A model generated the notes under the pieces. It saw only the letters and a list, made by a program, of their open reading frames with translations, did no database searches and had not been told where the DNA came from. From positions 1-61,300 of the forward strand of contig SOER01000017.1 in assembly GCA_021646405.1 (NCBI GenBank): a stretch of DNA of 61,300 nucleotides, read 5' to 3'. The DNA is from Candidatus Loosdrechtia aerotolerans (lineage in GTDB: Bacteria > Planctomycetota > Brocadiia > Brocadiales > Brocadiaceae). Positions 35,624 through 44,455 of the stretch are shown here, one piece after another (position 1 is the first letter of the stretch; each line of letters starts with the position of its first letter). The translations under genes and the position numbers were made by a program.

Positions 35624-37912
35624 TTAGTAACTCTCATACAAATCCTGCACACTCTGTTTGTTTAAAGTTCGATTATAAATACGAACGTCATCGATAATGC
35701 CATGAAAATAACCTTTGTTAATCCTTGAATATCCTATCTTTATATCGGGATGATAGGTTAATGGCACAACGGTATTTCCAGCCGGATGTGTTCTGATAGC
35801 GGCTAATTGTCCATTAATATACAATCTCTGTTTTCCCGTATTTTTATTATAGGTGCCGGTAACGTGATACCAGGTGCCAACAGAATGAATCAAATCCTTC
35901 CCGGCAATCCTTGTTGTCTTTGTTCCATCGCTGTCTTCCGTAACTAATATAAATTGGAGTGTATCGGGAGCATGTGGATTGAATCGCAGCTCAAAACCTT
36001 CCCGGGCCTGAGATTTTGAACTCCATTTTCGTGCACTCAATAGCGTATCTGGATGGGTTAAATCATTAGCATACTTATAGAACCATGCAGAGATTGATAC
36101 CTTGTCAAAATTCATAAGGGGAACCGATACAGAATCATCGACACCGTCAAATTCCAAACCGATACCAGCTTTACCCGTTGTCCATGCAGCCCCTTGAATA
36201 ATGCCATTATTGCCGCTACCTGAAGAATCTGCAGCGACGCTTCCGGTTCCTTCTTCAAAGGCATAAAGGGCCTGCAGGCCCATGGAAGAACCAGGGGCAA
36301 ATGCAGCAGTAACTGCCATATTACCTGTAACAATAAATGATTGAGGATTATTACTTTCTGATATATCACCACCCCAGCCGGTAAATATCCATTCTACATC
36401 AGGTGTTGCAGTTAAGGTAACTGTCTGACCGGAAATATACAGAGGAGGCGGATCTATTGATACGGTACCATTACCGGATGTTGTAACTGTTAAGTCAAAG
36501 ATTGGTTCATTTTCGTTATACATATCATATATTTCAGAACTACTCAATGCCCGATTATATATACGAATATCATCAAGGGTTCCATGAAAATATCCTCTGT
36601 TCGTTCTCGAATATCCTATTCTCATATCATCATAATATGCAAGTGGCATTATAGTATTCTCAATCGGATGTGTTTTCGTGTTAACCAATTTTCCGTCTAT
36701 ATATAACTTTTGCTCCCCTGTTGCTTTTTGGTAAGTACCTGCAACATGATGCCAGACGCCGACCGAATTGTCAAAGGTATACGATGTTTTTCCCGTTGTT
36801 TTTATCCCATTTTTGCCCCTTGTAACAAGTATGAAATCAAGCGTATCCGGAGAATTGGAATGAAACCGTATATCAAAGCCTTCCTGCGATTGTTTATCTG
36901 AACTCCATCTCCATCCACCAAATAGAGCATCGGCATGTGATGTATCACTTGAATTTCGGTAAAACCACGCAGAAACCGATATTTCATCGGTATTTATACG
37001 GGGAATCGACAGGTAATCGTCAATTCCATCGAAATACAACCCGTTACCACTCTTACCTGCTGCCCATACAGCTCCGGCAATACTGCCATTTCTTTTATAT
37101 GCTGATAAATCGAAAACAGTTGTTCCTGTATTCTGATCAAAGGTGTAATACGCTTGCAGATCCTGACTAGAGGGCTGCGGGGTGCATGAAGGCGGGATAT
37201 AAGAATTATCTAAAACTGGCTTCAGGGCAGCAAACCAAACATCCGCCATTTTACTATAACCGTTTGCATTTGGATGCAGATTATCATCCATGTCATCGCT
37301 GTAATTGAAGGCATTTTCCATATCGACAAGTATAATCTTATCACAATGTGCAATCCTTTCCTCTGCCATAGCCCGAACATTATTATTAAACTCTGTTACG
37401 ACCGGATTATAATTCTTATTATTAATTATGAGGGCCAAAATTACCAGTGTGTCTTCACTAAAACGGTCGATTTCATTGAGGATAAGGCCGACATCATCCG
37501 GACTCGAAGTAAGGTCATTGGTTCCAATATGGAGCAGAATAATATCAGCCGGATTATCAACAAGCCACTGAAAAACCGAACCCGCTACTTCGTTATCATT
37601 CCAACCACCATGACCCTCATGATGATAGTCAAAGTTTGGTGCTGCAAGGCTACCACTATGCAGACTGCCTGCAAAATCAATAGTATAACCCTCATTTATC
37701 AGGTCCAGATATAATTTTTGACGATACCCCACCATAAGATCATTTGTTAAACCGGTGATATACCCCATAGTGATGGAATCACCAAGAGGCATAATTCTTA
37801 TTGTAGTATCTGTTTTAACACCCTGTGCCCGGACCAGGGTTGTATAGAGCAAAAGTAAAAGGGTTATGAGAATAATGATAGGGATGTTATTTTTCATTAT
37901 CTGTTTTTCCAT
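35624..37912 (-). CDS. Secreted SGNH/GDSL esterase with two LamG-like domains
   Basis: A 762-residue exported protein. A hydrophobic signal segment (residues 10-30) is followed by an SGNH hydrolase domain: catalytic Ser46 in MPLGDSITMGY, block III LLHIGTNDL and the Asp/His block DDNLHPNANGY. Two LamG-like lectin folds follow (around residues 255-465 and 555-760), each starting LQAYYTFD/LQALYAFE and ending in the DDIRIYNRAL/DDVRIYNRTL strand. Between them is a bacterial repeat domain (TVTTSGNGTVSIDPPP, FTGWGGDI). It likely removes acetyl or other ester groups from a surface or environmental polysaccharide bound by the lectin domains. AGGA lies 8 bases before the ATG at 37912. Confidence 0.9.
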   Translation of the reverse strand: MEKQIMKNNIPIIILITLLLLLYTTLVRAQGVKTDTTIRIMPLGDSITMGYITGLTNDLMVGYRQKLYLDLINEGYTIDFAGSLHSGSLAAPNFDYHHEGHGGWNDNEVAGSVFQWLVDNPADIILLHIGTNDLTSSPDDVGLILNEIDRFSEDTLVILALIINNKNYNPVVTEFNNNVRAMAEERIAHCDKIILVDMENAFNYSDDMDDNLHPNANGYSKMADVWFAALKPVLDNSYIPPSCTPQPSSQDLQAYYTFDQNTGTTVFDLSAYKRNGSIAGAVWAAGKSGNGLYFDGIDDYLSIPRINTDEISVSAWFYRNSSDTSHADALFGGWRWSSDKQSQEGFDIRFHSNSPDTLDFILVTRGKNGIKTTGKTSYTFDNSVGVWHHVAGTYQKATGEQKLYIDGKLVNTKTHPIENTIMPLAYYDDMRIGYSRTNRGYFHGTLDDIRIYNRALSSSEIYDMYNENEPIFDLTVTTSGNGTVSIDPPPLYISGQTVTLTATPDVEWIFTGWGGDISESNNPQSFIVTGNMAVTAAFAPGSSMGLQALYAFEEGTGSVAADSSGSGNNGIIQGAAWTTGKAGIGLEFDGVDDSVSVPLMNFDKVSISAWFYKYANDLTHPDTLLSARKWSSKSQAREGFELRFNPHAPDTLQFILVTEDSDGTKTTRIAGKDLIHSVGTWYHVTGTYNKNTGKQRLYINGQLAAIRTHPAGNTVVPLTYHPDIKIGYSRINKGYFHGIIDDVRIYNRTLNKQSVQDLYESY

Positions 37913-38256
37913 TAATGGATCCTATATTTTTTTCTGAAATTGAGGAGACTTCTGGTGAACACTGTAAAAAACAGAAAAACTATAGAAAATAATGGCAAAA
38001 AATATACCACAAAGGTAAAATTTATTTTAATGCATACGTAACCTCTTTATATCCGGCAGAAAATAAAAATAACGGAAATTATGACATAACACAGGGAGTG
38101 TGTCATATCACAGGGGTGTGTCATTTGAAAAGTAACCGGGTACCACACATTTATTAATAATCATTGTATGTTTATAAAGGTAATGATAGGATAAACACTA
38201 TGAGTACCGTGTTTTTGTCATCTTATCCTGTATGAATGAAAGGTGCTGAATTTACT
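37913..38256. other. Divergent regulatory region
   Basis: A 344-base region between the divergent esterase and cysteine-cluster genes. Its centre (38080-38124) carries CRP/FNR-like dyads, listed separately. No open frame of interest. Confidence 0.6.
38080..38124. promoter_or_regulatory. CRP/FNR-like operator cluster in divergent region
   Basis: Two 14-bp sites, TATGACATAACACA (38080-38093) and TGTGTCATATCACA (38099-38112), and a half-site TGTGTCAT (38117-38124) repeat the pattern found at 10200-10245. They have half-sites related to TGTGA/TCACA with a 4-base CATA centre. They could serve the esterase gene (168 bases away), the cysteine-cluster gene (145 bases away) or both. Confidence 0.55.
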
Positions 38257-38715
38257 ATGGATAATGAAATAGTGAATAAAAACAAAAGTGATCAAGATAA
38301 TAATCTGCCCTGGTTTGAAGGTGGACTAAGATTTGAATGCCAGCGCTGTGGCAGGTGTTGCCGGGGTGAACCCGGTGTTGTATGGGTTAATAAGAAGGAA
38401 GTTGAAGAGATATCCGCCTTCCTGGGTATTTCTGAAACAGTGTTTGCCAGGCATTATCTGAGAAGTGTAAATGGACGGTTAAGCCTTTTGGAATATGGTC
38501 ATGGGGACTGTATTATGTACGATAACGGATGTAAGATTTATGCAGTAAGACCATGCCAGTGCAGGACATTCCCATTTTGGACATGGAACGTGGAAAGTGA
38601 ATCAGAGTGGGAAAAGGTAAAGCGGACATGTCCTGGTATAGGTAAAGGAAAATTGCATACCCTGAAAGATATACAGGGCAATTTAAAAGTATACGGGGAG
38701 CGCTTCGATTCATGA
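38257..38715 (+). CDS. YkgJ-family cysteine-cluster protein, copy A
   Basis: A 152-residue YkgJ-type protein. FECQRCGRCCRGEPG carries the CxxCxxCC cluster motif, and CRTFPFWTW after a YAVRPCQCR segment carries the downstream cysteines; these bind a metal or Fe-S centre of unknown function. I chose the ATG at 38257 over 38236 because AAAGGTG lies 11 bases upstream. The second copy follows 88 bases downstream and feoB 237 bases after that, which suggests a metal or iron context. Homologues are annotated as zinc/iron-chelating domain proteins, with little experimental support. Confidence 0.8.
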   Translation: MDNEIVNKNKSDQDNNLPWFEGGLRFECQRCGRCCRGEPGVVWVNKKEVEEISAFLGISETVFARHYLRSVNGRLSLLEYGHGDCIMYDNGCKIYAVRPCQCRTFPFWTWNVESESEWEKVKRTCPGIGKGKLHTLKDIQGNLKVYGERFDS

Positions 38716-38803
38716 GAAGAAGTGTAAAATTTTATCGTGGGGTTCAGAGAGTGTATACAGAACAAAAAACGTCCCCTTTAATATTTTAGGGAAAAGGGCT
38801 TTT

Positions 38804-39292
38804 ATGAAAACAGATGGATCATTGGAAAGAAACATGTATTCTGAGTTAGTAACCGTATATCAATGTCTGGAAAAAGAGTTGCTGTCACACAATCCAGGTT
38901 GTAATCGTTGCGGGACATGTTGTAATTTTCGTGCATTTGATCATGTCCTTTATACAAGCAACATAGAAGTTCAATTTATAAAACAGCATATAAAAGTACC
39001 TGATTTTATTATCTCTCATAATGTTTGCCCCTTTTTAAAAGATAATCAATGTAGCATAAGAGATTATCGTACCCTCGGATGCCGTACCTTTTACTGTAAT
39101 CCTCATTATAAAGAAGTTTCTTCTGACATATATGAGAAGTATTATCGCATGATAAAAGAACTCAGTATAAAGTACGGTATGCCATGGAGATACCATCCAT
39201 TTCTTGAGCAGCTTTTGGATTCAGAACACATATTAATTGGCTTGCCTGTTACTGATCCGTCCAGGCCAGGTATTTTCAATACAAGATGTTAG
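38804..39292 (+). CDS. YkgJ-like cysteine-cluster protein, copy B
   Basis: A 162-residue relative of the preceding protein. CNRCGTCCNFRAFD keeps the CxxCxxCC-type cluster; CPFLKDNQCSIRDYRTLGCR and a CNPHY motif supply later cysteines. The C-terminal part (MPWRYHPFLEQLLD) is not in copy A. The two share the cysteine core but little else, so they probably diverged long ago rather than by recent duplication. Function is unknown. Confidence 0.75.
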   Translation: MKTDGSLERNMYSELVTVYQCLEKELLSHNPGCNRCGTCCNFRAFDHVLYTSNIEVQFIKQHIKVPDFIISHNVCPFLKDNQCSIRDYRTLGCRTFYCNPHYKEVSSDIYEKYYRMIKELSIKYGMPWRYHPFLEQLLDSEHILIGLPVTDPSRPGIFNTRC

Positions 39293-39436
39293 TAAAATAA
39301 TTGAACGCTTATGCCCCTTCATCTCCCAAAGGGATTGAGGGGGGAGGGATCTTCTCTCTTTTCTCTCCTGCATCAGATTGTTCTAAAACTGCATTCATAA
39401 TTTTTGAGAACCTCTCCGTCGGCACTGAGAAATACT

Positions 39437-39464
39437 TTGACATAAATAAGAAAAGCATTATAAT
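39437..39464 (+). promoter_or_regulatory. Sigma-70-type promoter for the feoB operon
   Basis: TTGACA (39437-39442), a 16-base spacer and a perfect TATAAT (39459-39464). It lies 65 bases before the feoB start. No clear Fur box was recognised next to it; the operon's own DtxR-type protein is the likely regulator. Confidence 0.7.
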
Positions 39465-39529
39465 TTAAATGAGACTTAGTATCAGTTAGTTGCTTCTTTT
39501 CATATTCCATAAATAAATGGACCAAATAT

Positions 39530-41800
39530 ATGTCTGGTAACGGGAAGAATACGTATAAAATTGCATTAGTTGGAAATCCAAATGTCGGAAAAAGTGTGAT
39601 ATTTGGTTTACTAACAGGGAAGTATGTGACAGTATCTAACTACCCGGGGACAACCGTGGAAGTTTCCCGGGGTATTTGCAAAGGATTAAATGGTCATACC
39701 GAGATTATCGATACACCCGGGGCAAACAGCCTCATTCCGCTTTCTGAGGATGAACGTGTTGCACGGGACATGTTGTTGGAAGATTATGAAAAACATGTTG
39801 TCCAGGTGTTAGATGCAAAAAACCTTCGCCGGGGATTATTGATCACCACACAAATTGCCGAGATGGGTTTGCCGGCTGTCCTGGTTCTCAATATGTGGGA
39901 CGAACTCCTGGACAAAGGAATGAATGTAAACATAACTACATTGCAGAAAGCGCTTGGTATTCCCGTCATAAAAACCATTGCTACCCACAGAGTCGGGATA
40001 AGTACATTACTCACCTCTATACCATCCGCTGCAGTATCCAATTTTTCTATCAATTACGGGAACATAATTGAAGAGGGTATCAAACAAATTCAAAATGTCC
40101 TTCATATATCTACCCGTGCGAATAAGCGTGCACTTGCTATTATGCTTCTGTCAGGGGATGAGGCGCTGGAAGACACTTTAAGAGGTAAGCTTACCCATGA
40201 TTCTTTCAAAAATATTCAGCGAATCCGGCATAACGTTCAAAAACATTTCAGAAATCCGCTCAGTTATGAGATTAATATTAAACGTGCACATTTTGTAGAT
40301 GCATTGGTTGAGAGGGTTACAACGACGAGTACAAAAAAAAGAGAAAGCCACCCATTTATGAGGGGCGTATTCTTTTACTTCCTTGTACCGGCGGTATCTT
40401 TCCTCATTGGATACAAGCTCATGACACTGTTGGCGTTTTTGGTCTCTTCATGGTTTCAACCTGGTGATAACGCATACTTTGCTGCATCATGTATTGCAGG
40501 TGGTATATCGTCGCTCTGTTTCTCATGGTATATATATTCTAGAGAGCGCAAAACAAAGAGCACCCTGTCAGAAATATTAGGAAGCATTACGATGCATCCG
40601 GTAGCCGCCTTTCCTATCCTGATTGTTATCTTATGGGGAGTGTATAAGTTAGTAGGAGCGTTTGGTGCCGGAACGTGTGTTGATTTTTTTGAGAGTAAGA
40701 TATTTGGCAGTGCTTTAACTCCGTCAGGTGGTTTTGATATCGCAATCCCTATCCCTTTCTTTGATACTTCCTACACGATTACCCATGTAAATTTCCAGGG
40801 TTTTAATTATTACTGCGGGCTGCTCGCACAGAAGATGGTGAGTAAGGATAATATTCTCTTTGAGCTGTTTTTACATGAGCAATTTGGATTGATACAGGTA
40901 GGGCTTACTTACGCAATTGCTATTGTTTTTCCTATTGTAGGATTTTTCTTTCTCGCATTCGGTATCCTCGAGGATAGTGGTTACCTTCCGCGTCTTGCTG
41001 TCATGGTTGATAAAATATTTAAACGCATAGGGCTGAACGGAAAGGCAATATTACCCATGGTATTGGGCCTTGGATGTGATACGATGGCTACTTTGACAAC
41101 CCGCATCCTCAATACAAAAAAAGAGCGGGTTATTGCGACACTTTTGCTGGCACTGGCTATACCATGCTCCGCACAATTGGGCGTTATTGCAGGTGTACTC
41201 GGGAGATTTTCAGGGATGTTCTTTGCCATCTATATTTTTATTATTGGTACACAACTTCTCTTTGTCGGTTATTTATCATCAAAGGTATTACCAGGAGAGC
41301 CCTCTGATTTTATTATGGAGATTCCTCCGTTTCGTATGCCTAAATTATCGAATGTCTTTATTAAGACATTCTATAGGATCCATTGGTTTTTAAAGGAGGC
41401 CGTTCCGCTGTTTCTGATTGGTACCCTCGTCCTATTTGTGGCGACAAAGATAGGGGTACTATCTATTGTGGAAAGAGTAGTCTCTCCGGTTATAAAAAAC
41501 TTTCTGGGACTACCCCTTGAAACAACACATGGTTTCATTTTAGGATTTCTACGAAGGGACTACGGAGCGGTAAGTATCTTTAATACCCTCGAGGAGAATG
41601 CAGGGAGCGACGGAATAGACCCTCGACAATTATTAGTTGCACTTGTTGTGATAACACTGTTTATTCCTTGCCTTGCAAACTTCTTTGTGATGATTAAAGA
41701 GCGGGGCTTAAAGAATGCATTCCTTATGTTTGCATTTATTTTACCCTATTCTATTCTTATTGGTGGTATTGTTAGGTTTGTTTTACAGCAGTTCTCATAA
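39530..41800 (+). CDS. feoB: Ferrous iron transporter FeoB
   Basis: A 756-residue Fe2+ transporter. The N-terminal G-protein domain has the P-loop GNPNVGKS (15-22), the switch-region SNYPGTTVEVSRG and DTPGANSLIP, and NMWDE in place of the usual N-K-x-D-like element. The membrane domain follows from about residue 280, with the conserved gate regions FGILEDSGYLPRLAVM and LGLGCDTMATLTTR. Start is at 39530 directly after a promoter. The next gene, rseC-like, begins at the base after the FeoB stop codon, so they are tightly coupled. No separate feoA precedes it; a FeoA domain is fused to the regulator two genes on. Confidence 0.95.
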   Translation: MSGNGKNTYKIALVGNPNVGKSVIFGLLTGKYVTVSNYPGTTVEVSRGICKGLNGHTEIIDTPGANSLIPLSEDERVARDMLLEDYEKHVVQVLDAKNLRRGLLITTQIAEMGLPAVLVLNMWDELLDKGMNVNITTLQKALGIPVIKTIATHRVGISTLLTSIPSAAVSNFSINYGNIIEEGIKQIQNVLHISTRANKRALAIMLLSGDEALEDTLRGKLTHDSFKNIQRIRHNVQKHFRNPLSYEINIKRAHFVDALVERVTTTSTKKRESHPFMRGVFFYFLVPAVSFLIGYKLMTLLAFLVSSWFQPGDNAYFAASCIAGGISSLCFSWYIYSRERKTKSTLSEILGSITMHPVAAFPILIVILWGVYKLVGAFGAGTCVDFFESKIFGSALTPSGGFDIAIPIPFFDTSYTITHVNFQGFNYYCGLLAQKMVSKDNILFELFLHEQFGLIQVGLTYAIAIVFPIVGFFFLAFGILEDSGYLPRLAVMVDKIFKRIGLNGKAILPMVLGLGCDTMATLTTRILNTKKERVIATLLLALAIPCSAQLGVIAGVLGRFSGMFFAIYIFIIGTQLLFVGYLSSKVLPGEPSDFIMEIPPFRMPKLSNVFIKTFYRIHWFLKEAVPLFLIGTLVLFVATKIGVLSIVERVVSPVIKNFLGLPLETTHGFILGFLRRDYGAVSIFNTLEENAGSDGIDPRQLLVALVVITLFIPCLANFFVMIKERGLKNAFLMFAFILPYSILIGGIVRFVLQQFS

Positions 41801-42217
41801 ATGGAGATAAAAGGAAAAGTACTATCTGTTTCTCATGGTGTTGCAGACGTGTGTATTATCAGAGAAGGTAAAGCGTGTGGGAACTGTTCTGCATGCCCAA
41901 AAAAAACGGGAGTACAGGATACTGTACAAGTAGTTGCAGGAAAAGGAATTCGTGTTGGACAAGAGGTTATCCTGCGAAGCAATAAGGACTGGTTTGCTCA
42001 GAACTGGATTATGTCGGCTGTAGCTGCCTTTGTACTTGGAATGATAGTAACGGAAGCAATATTGAAAGTCATATCTATCAATATTCATCATACAAATATT
42101 GATATCGTGGGGGGGGTGATACTAACAGGCGTTTTTTTCTGTTTGTTATGGCTCAAAAAACCACGGTACCTTTTTAGAATAGAGACAAAAGAAGAGGAAA
42201 AAGCACGTTATGAATGA
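41801..42217 (+). CDS. RseC/MucC-like membrane protein
   Basis: A 138-residue protein of the SoxR-reducing-system RseC family. A short cytoplasmic domain with CGNCSACPKK (a cysteine cluster) is followed by two membrane segments (about residues 68-90 and 99-119). RseC-family members work with Rnf-type electron-transfer complexes and envelope stress regulators. Here the gene sits inside the iron operon, immediately after feoB and overlapping the regulator gene, so a redox or iron-related role is plausible. The cysteines could bind iron or sense redox; that is inference. Confidence 0.75.
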   Translation: MEIKGKVLSVSHGVADVCIIREGKACGNCSACPKKTGVQDTVQVVAGKGIRVGQEVILRSNKDWFAQNWIMSAVAAFVLGMIVTEAILKVISINIHHTNIDIVGGVILTGVFFCLLWLKKPRYLFRIETKEEEKARYE

Positions 42218-42860
42218 AACATATCTTGAAGAAGTTTTGGAATTAATATGGACGGTGGAGGAAGAGAGTGGCAAAGTTGATATAGATGTGTTATTGAAAA
42301 GAATACAAGTTCCAAAAGCAGAACGCCAAATAAAGACTCTGGCTCAGAATGGCCTCATTAAAATAACGAACAAGAGTGTAGCGTTTACAAAACAGGGCAG
42401 GACTAACGCACAAGTAATTATAAGAAGACACCGGCTTGCAGAGAGATTATTGAACGATGTCTTAGCGGTAAAAGAGGATACCATGAACTCCAGTGCATGT
42501 CAATTTGAACACTTCCTGGATGAAGAAGTTACGGCAAGTATATGCACATTATTAGGTCACCCCACAAGTTGTCCGCATGGGAGGGCTATTCCACCTGGTA
42601 ATTGTTGTAAAAATGCAAGTAAGGAGATTAGACCCGTAGTAATGCCACTAACAGAATTAAGACCGGGTGACACAGCAAAGATATCATACATAGTAACAAA
42701 ATGTCATCAGCGGCTGGATAAGCTTTCTTCTATAGGTCTATTACCAGGTATCCAAATTAAGCTTCACCAAAGACAGCCAACGTACGTTATCCAAATGGGC
42801 GAAACGCAAATTGCGCTTGATAATACCACTGCCAGAGATATTTACGTACGCCTTATATGA
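42210..42860 (+). CDS. DtxR-family metal-dependent repressor with FeoA domain
   Basis: A 216-residue regulator. Residues 1-70 form a winged helix (ALAQNGLIKITNKSVAFTKQGR is its wing region); residues 70-130 form the DtxR dimerisation and metal-binding domain with RRHRLAERLLNDVL, CQFEHFLDEEV and CPHGRAIP, which carry the metal ligands. Residues 145-216 are a FeoA-like SH3 domain (LRPGDTAKISYIV, LSSIGLLPGIQIKLHQRQP). An extra CCKN cysteine pair follows the CPHG loop. It begins 8 bases before the rseC-like stop, closing the feo operon. It probably represses the operon when iron or manganese is sufficient. Confidence 0.88.
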   Translation: MNETYLEEVLELIWTVEEESGKVDIDVLLKRIQVPKAERQIKTLAQNGLIKITNKSVAFTKQGRTNAQVIIRRHRLAERLLNDVLAVKEDTMNSSACQFEHFLDEEVTASICTLLGHPTSCPHGRAIPPGNCCKNASKEIRPVVMPLTELRPGDTAKISYIVTKCHQRLDKLSSIGLLPGIQIKLHQRQPTYVIQMGETQIALDNTTARDIYVRLI

Positions 42861-42894
42861 AGCACTTTTTTATGGATAATGTGTTTCTTTTAGC

Positions 42895-42923
42895 TTGACA
42901 ATTTTATCCTGGTATGATATTAA
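42895..42923 (+). promoter_or_regulatory. Sigma-70-type promoter for the L,D-transpeptidase
   Basis: TTGACA (42895-42900), a 17-base spacer and TATTAA (42918-42923) with an upstream TG (extended -10). The expected start of transcription is only a few bases before the ATG at 42933, so the mRNA would be almost leaderless. Confidence 0.5.
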
Positions 42924-42932
42924 TCACCCTGT

Positions 42933-43910
42933 ATGGGAAAAGTTCAGAATGCTGTAATAATTGTTTTCGGCATATATTTTTATCTTATTGTAGCGGGTAA
43001 TCATAGTGCTGCAAAAACATTGATCTTGCCAGAATCCACATGTTCTGAGCAGGGGTTATCCCCTTTACTGGTAAAAGGGGAGGATAGTATAGTTGTTTAT
43101 AAAAAAAATATTATTGTTCACTCTGATGAACTGAAAACAGAACCACAAAGTGCAATTGAAGAATTCAAACCGGTTGAAAAACCCGTAGTAAAGAAGCAGG
43201 GCGGGTTCGATCTGGCAGATGTTAAGAAATATTTACAGGGCGGTAAAAAAGCGGAAGCGAGAAACATTCTTTCCGATCTTTTTCTTAGTAAGAAAAACCC
43301 CGAAAAACAAAAAGAAATACAGGAATTACTGGATACACTGAATGCAGAATTAATCTTTTCCCCTTTACCTTCCCCTGATGCCACTGTATATACCGTTCGG
43401 GCAGGCGATGTCCTGGCAAGAATAGCAAAAAAATACAACACAAATTATGAGTTAATTATGAGAGTTAATGACAAATCAACAACAAGGTTACGTATCGGTG
43501 AAGAACTGAAGATAATAACCGGAAAAACAAAAATACTCGTTGATAAAAGTGATTTTACGCTAACATTACTTTTGAATGGTTATTATGTAAAACAGTATAA
43601 GATTTGTACGGGGAAAAATAACAAAACACCGGTAGGTGTATTTGAAGTAAAAAATAAGATGAAAGAACCTACATGGTATTCGCCTGAAGGGGGAGTATTT
43701 CCTTATGGGCACGAAGAAAACATTCTTGGTACCCGGTGGATAGGACTTAAGGATAAACCAAACCTCTATGGTTATGGAATCCATGGTACGACACAACCTG
43801 AGACTATTGGTACGGCATCATCAAATGGATGTATCAGGATGATAAACAGTGATGTAGAAGAGTTGTATGATTTTGTAACATCAGATACAGAAATTATAAT
43901 CCAGGAATAA
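42933..43910 (+). CDS. LysM-containing L,D-transpeptidase (YkuD)
   Basis: A 325-residue exported enzyme. A hydrophobic signal region (residues 6-24) is followed by a charged linker, a LysM domain (about 148-193: YTVRAGDVLARIAKKYNTNYE) that binds peptidoglycan, and a YkuD domain (about 200-325) with the catalytic block YGYGIHG...ASSNGCIRM. L,D-transpeptidases form 3-3 crosslinks or attach lipoproteins to peptidoglycan, so the cell has a peptidoglycan wall. The last 100 residues are well conserved with the family. It is followed after 2 bases by a Cys-containing hypothetical gene. Confidence 0.92.
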   Translation: MGKVQNAVIIVFGIYFYLIVAGNHSAAKTLILPESTCSEQGLSPLLVKGEDSIVVYKKNIIVHSDELKTEPQSAIEEFKPVEKPVVKKQGGFDLADVKKYLQGGKKAEARNILSDLFLSKKNPEKQKEIQELLDTLNAELIFSPLPSPDATVYTVRAGDVLARIAKKYNTNYELIMRVNDKSTTRLRIGEELKIITGKTKILVDKSDFTLTLLLNGYYVKQYKICTGKNNKTPVGVFEVKNKMKEPTWYSPEGGVFPYGHEENILGTRWIGLKDKPNLYGYGIHGTTQPETIGTASSNGCIRMINSDVEELYDFVTSDTEIIIQE

Positions 43911-43912
43911 CA

Positions 43913-44455
43913 GTGGGATGGGGAGATACACGTCTTGTGGAAACAGAATGGAAGATAAACAGAGGGTCTAAAGATTGTATTCTTTGTAATAAAAAGTTTT
44001 CTGAAGACGAAGAATACTATTCTGCCCTGTTTGACGAAAATAACACTTTTATGCGTAAGGATTTTTGTATTTCGTGCTGGGATTCAGCCAAACAAGAATG
44101 TCTTTTTTCTTTTTGGAAAACGAAACTGCCAAAAAGAGATAAGCCTGTTCAAAATTATATAAGTACCGATGTCTTGCTGGATATTTTCTCCCGACTCGAA
44201 GGAAAAGACGAGACCCATCAAAGGAATTTACGATATGTGCTGGCACTCTATCTAATAAGGAAAAAGATATTTAAATTAAAATCTTTTTCAAGGCAAAACC
44301 AGGAAGAGTTTATTATTCTTTCTTATCCAAAAGGGGGAAGAGAATTTAGTGTATTTCATCCGGATCTAAGAGAGGAAGAAATCACGGCTATTACCGCAGA
44401 AATGAACCAGCTTCTCAATCACCCTTACCAGGAACAAGAAGCAATAAAAACGTAA
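43913..44455 (+). CDS. Cys-containing hypothetical protein
   Basis: A 180-residue soluble protein starting with GTG two bases after the L,D-transpeptidase stop, so it should be co-transcribed. The first 60 residues contain CILCNKKFSEDEEYY and DFCISCW, two CxxC pairs spaced like a treble-clef or zinc-ribbon domain. The rest is helical and charged, with RNLRYVLALYLIRKKIFK in the middle. No family name is recognised; similar proteins seem to be widespread in planctomycetes, but that is from memory only. It could be a small regulatory or scaffold protein. Confidence 0.65.
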   Translation: MGWGDTRLVETEWKINRGSKDCILCNKKFSEDEEYYSALFDENNTFMRKDFCISCWDSAKQECLFSFWKTKLPKRDKPVQNYISTDVLLDIFSRLEGKDETHQRNLRYVLALYLIRKKIFKLKSFSRQNQEEFIILSYPKGGREFSVFHPDLREEEITAITAEMNQLLNHPYQEQEAIKT

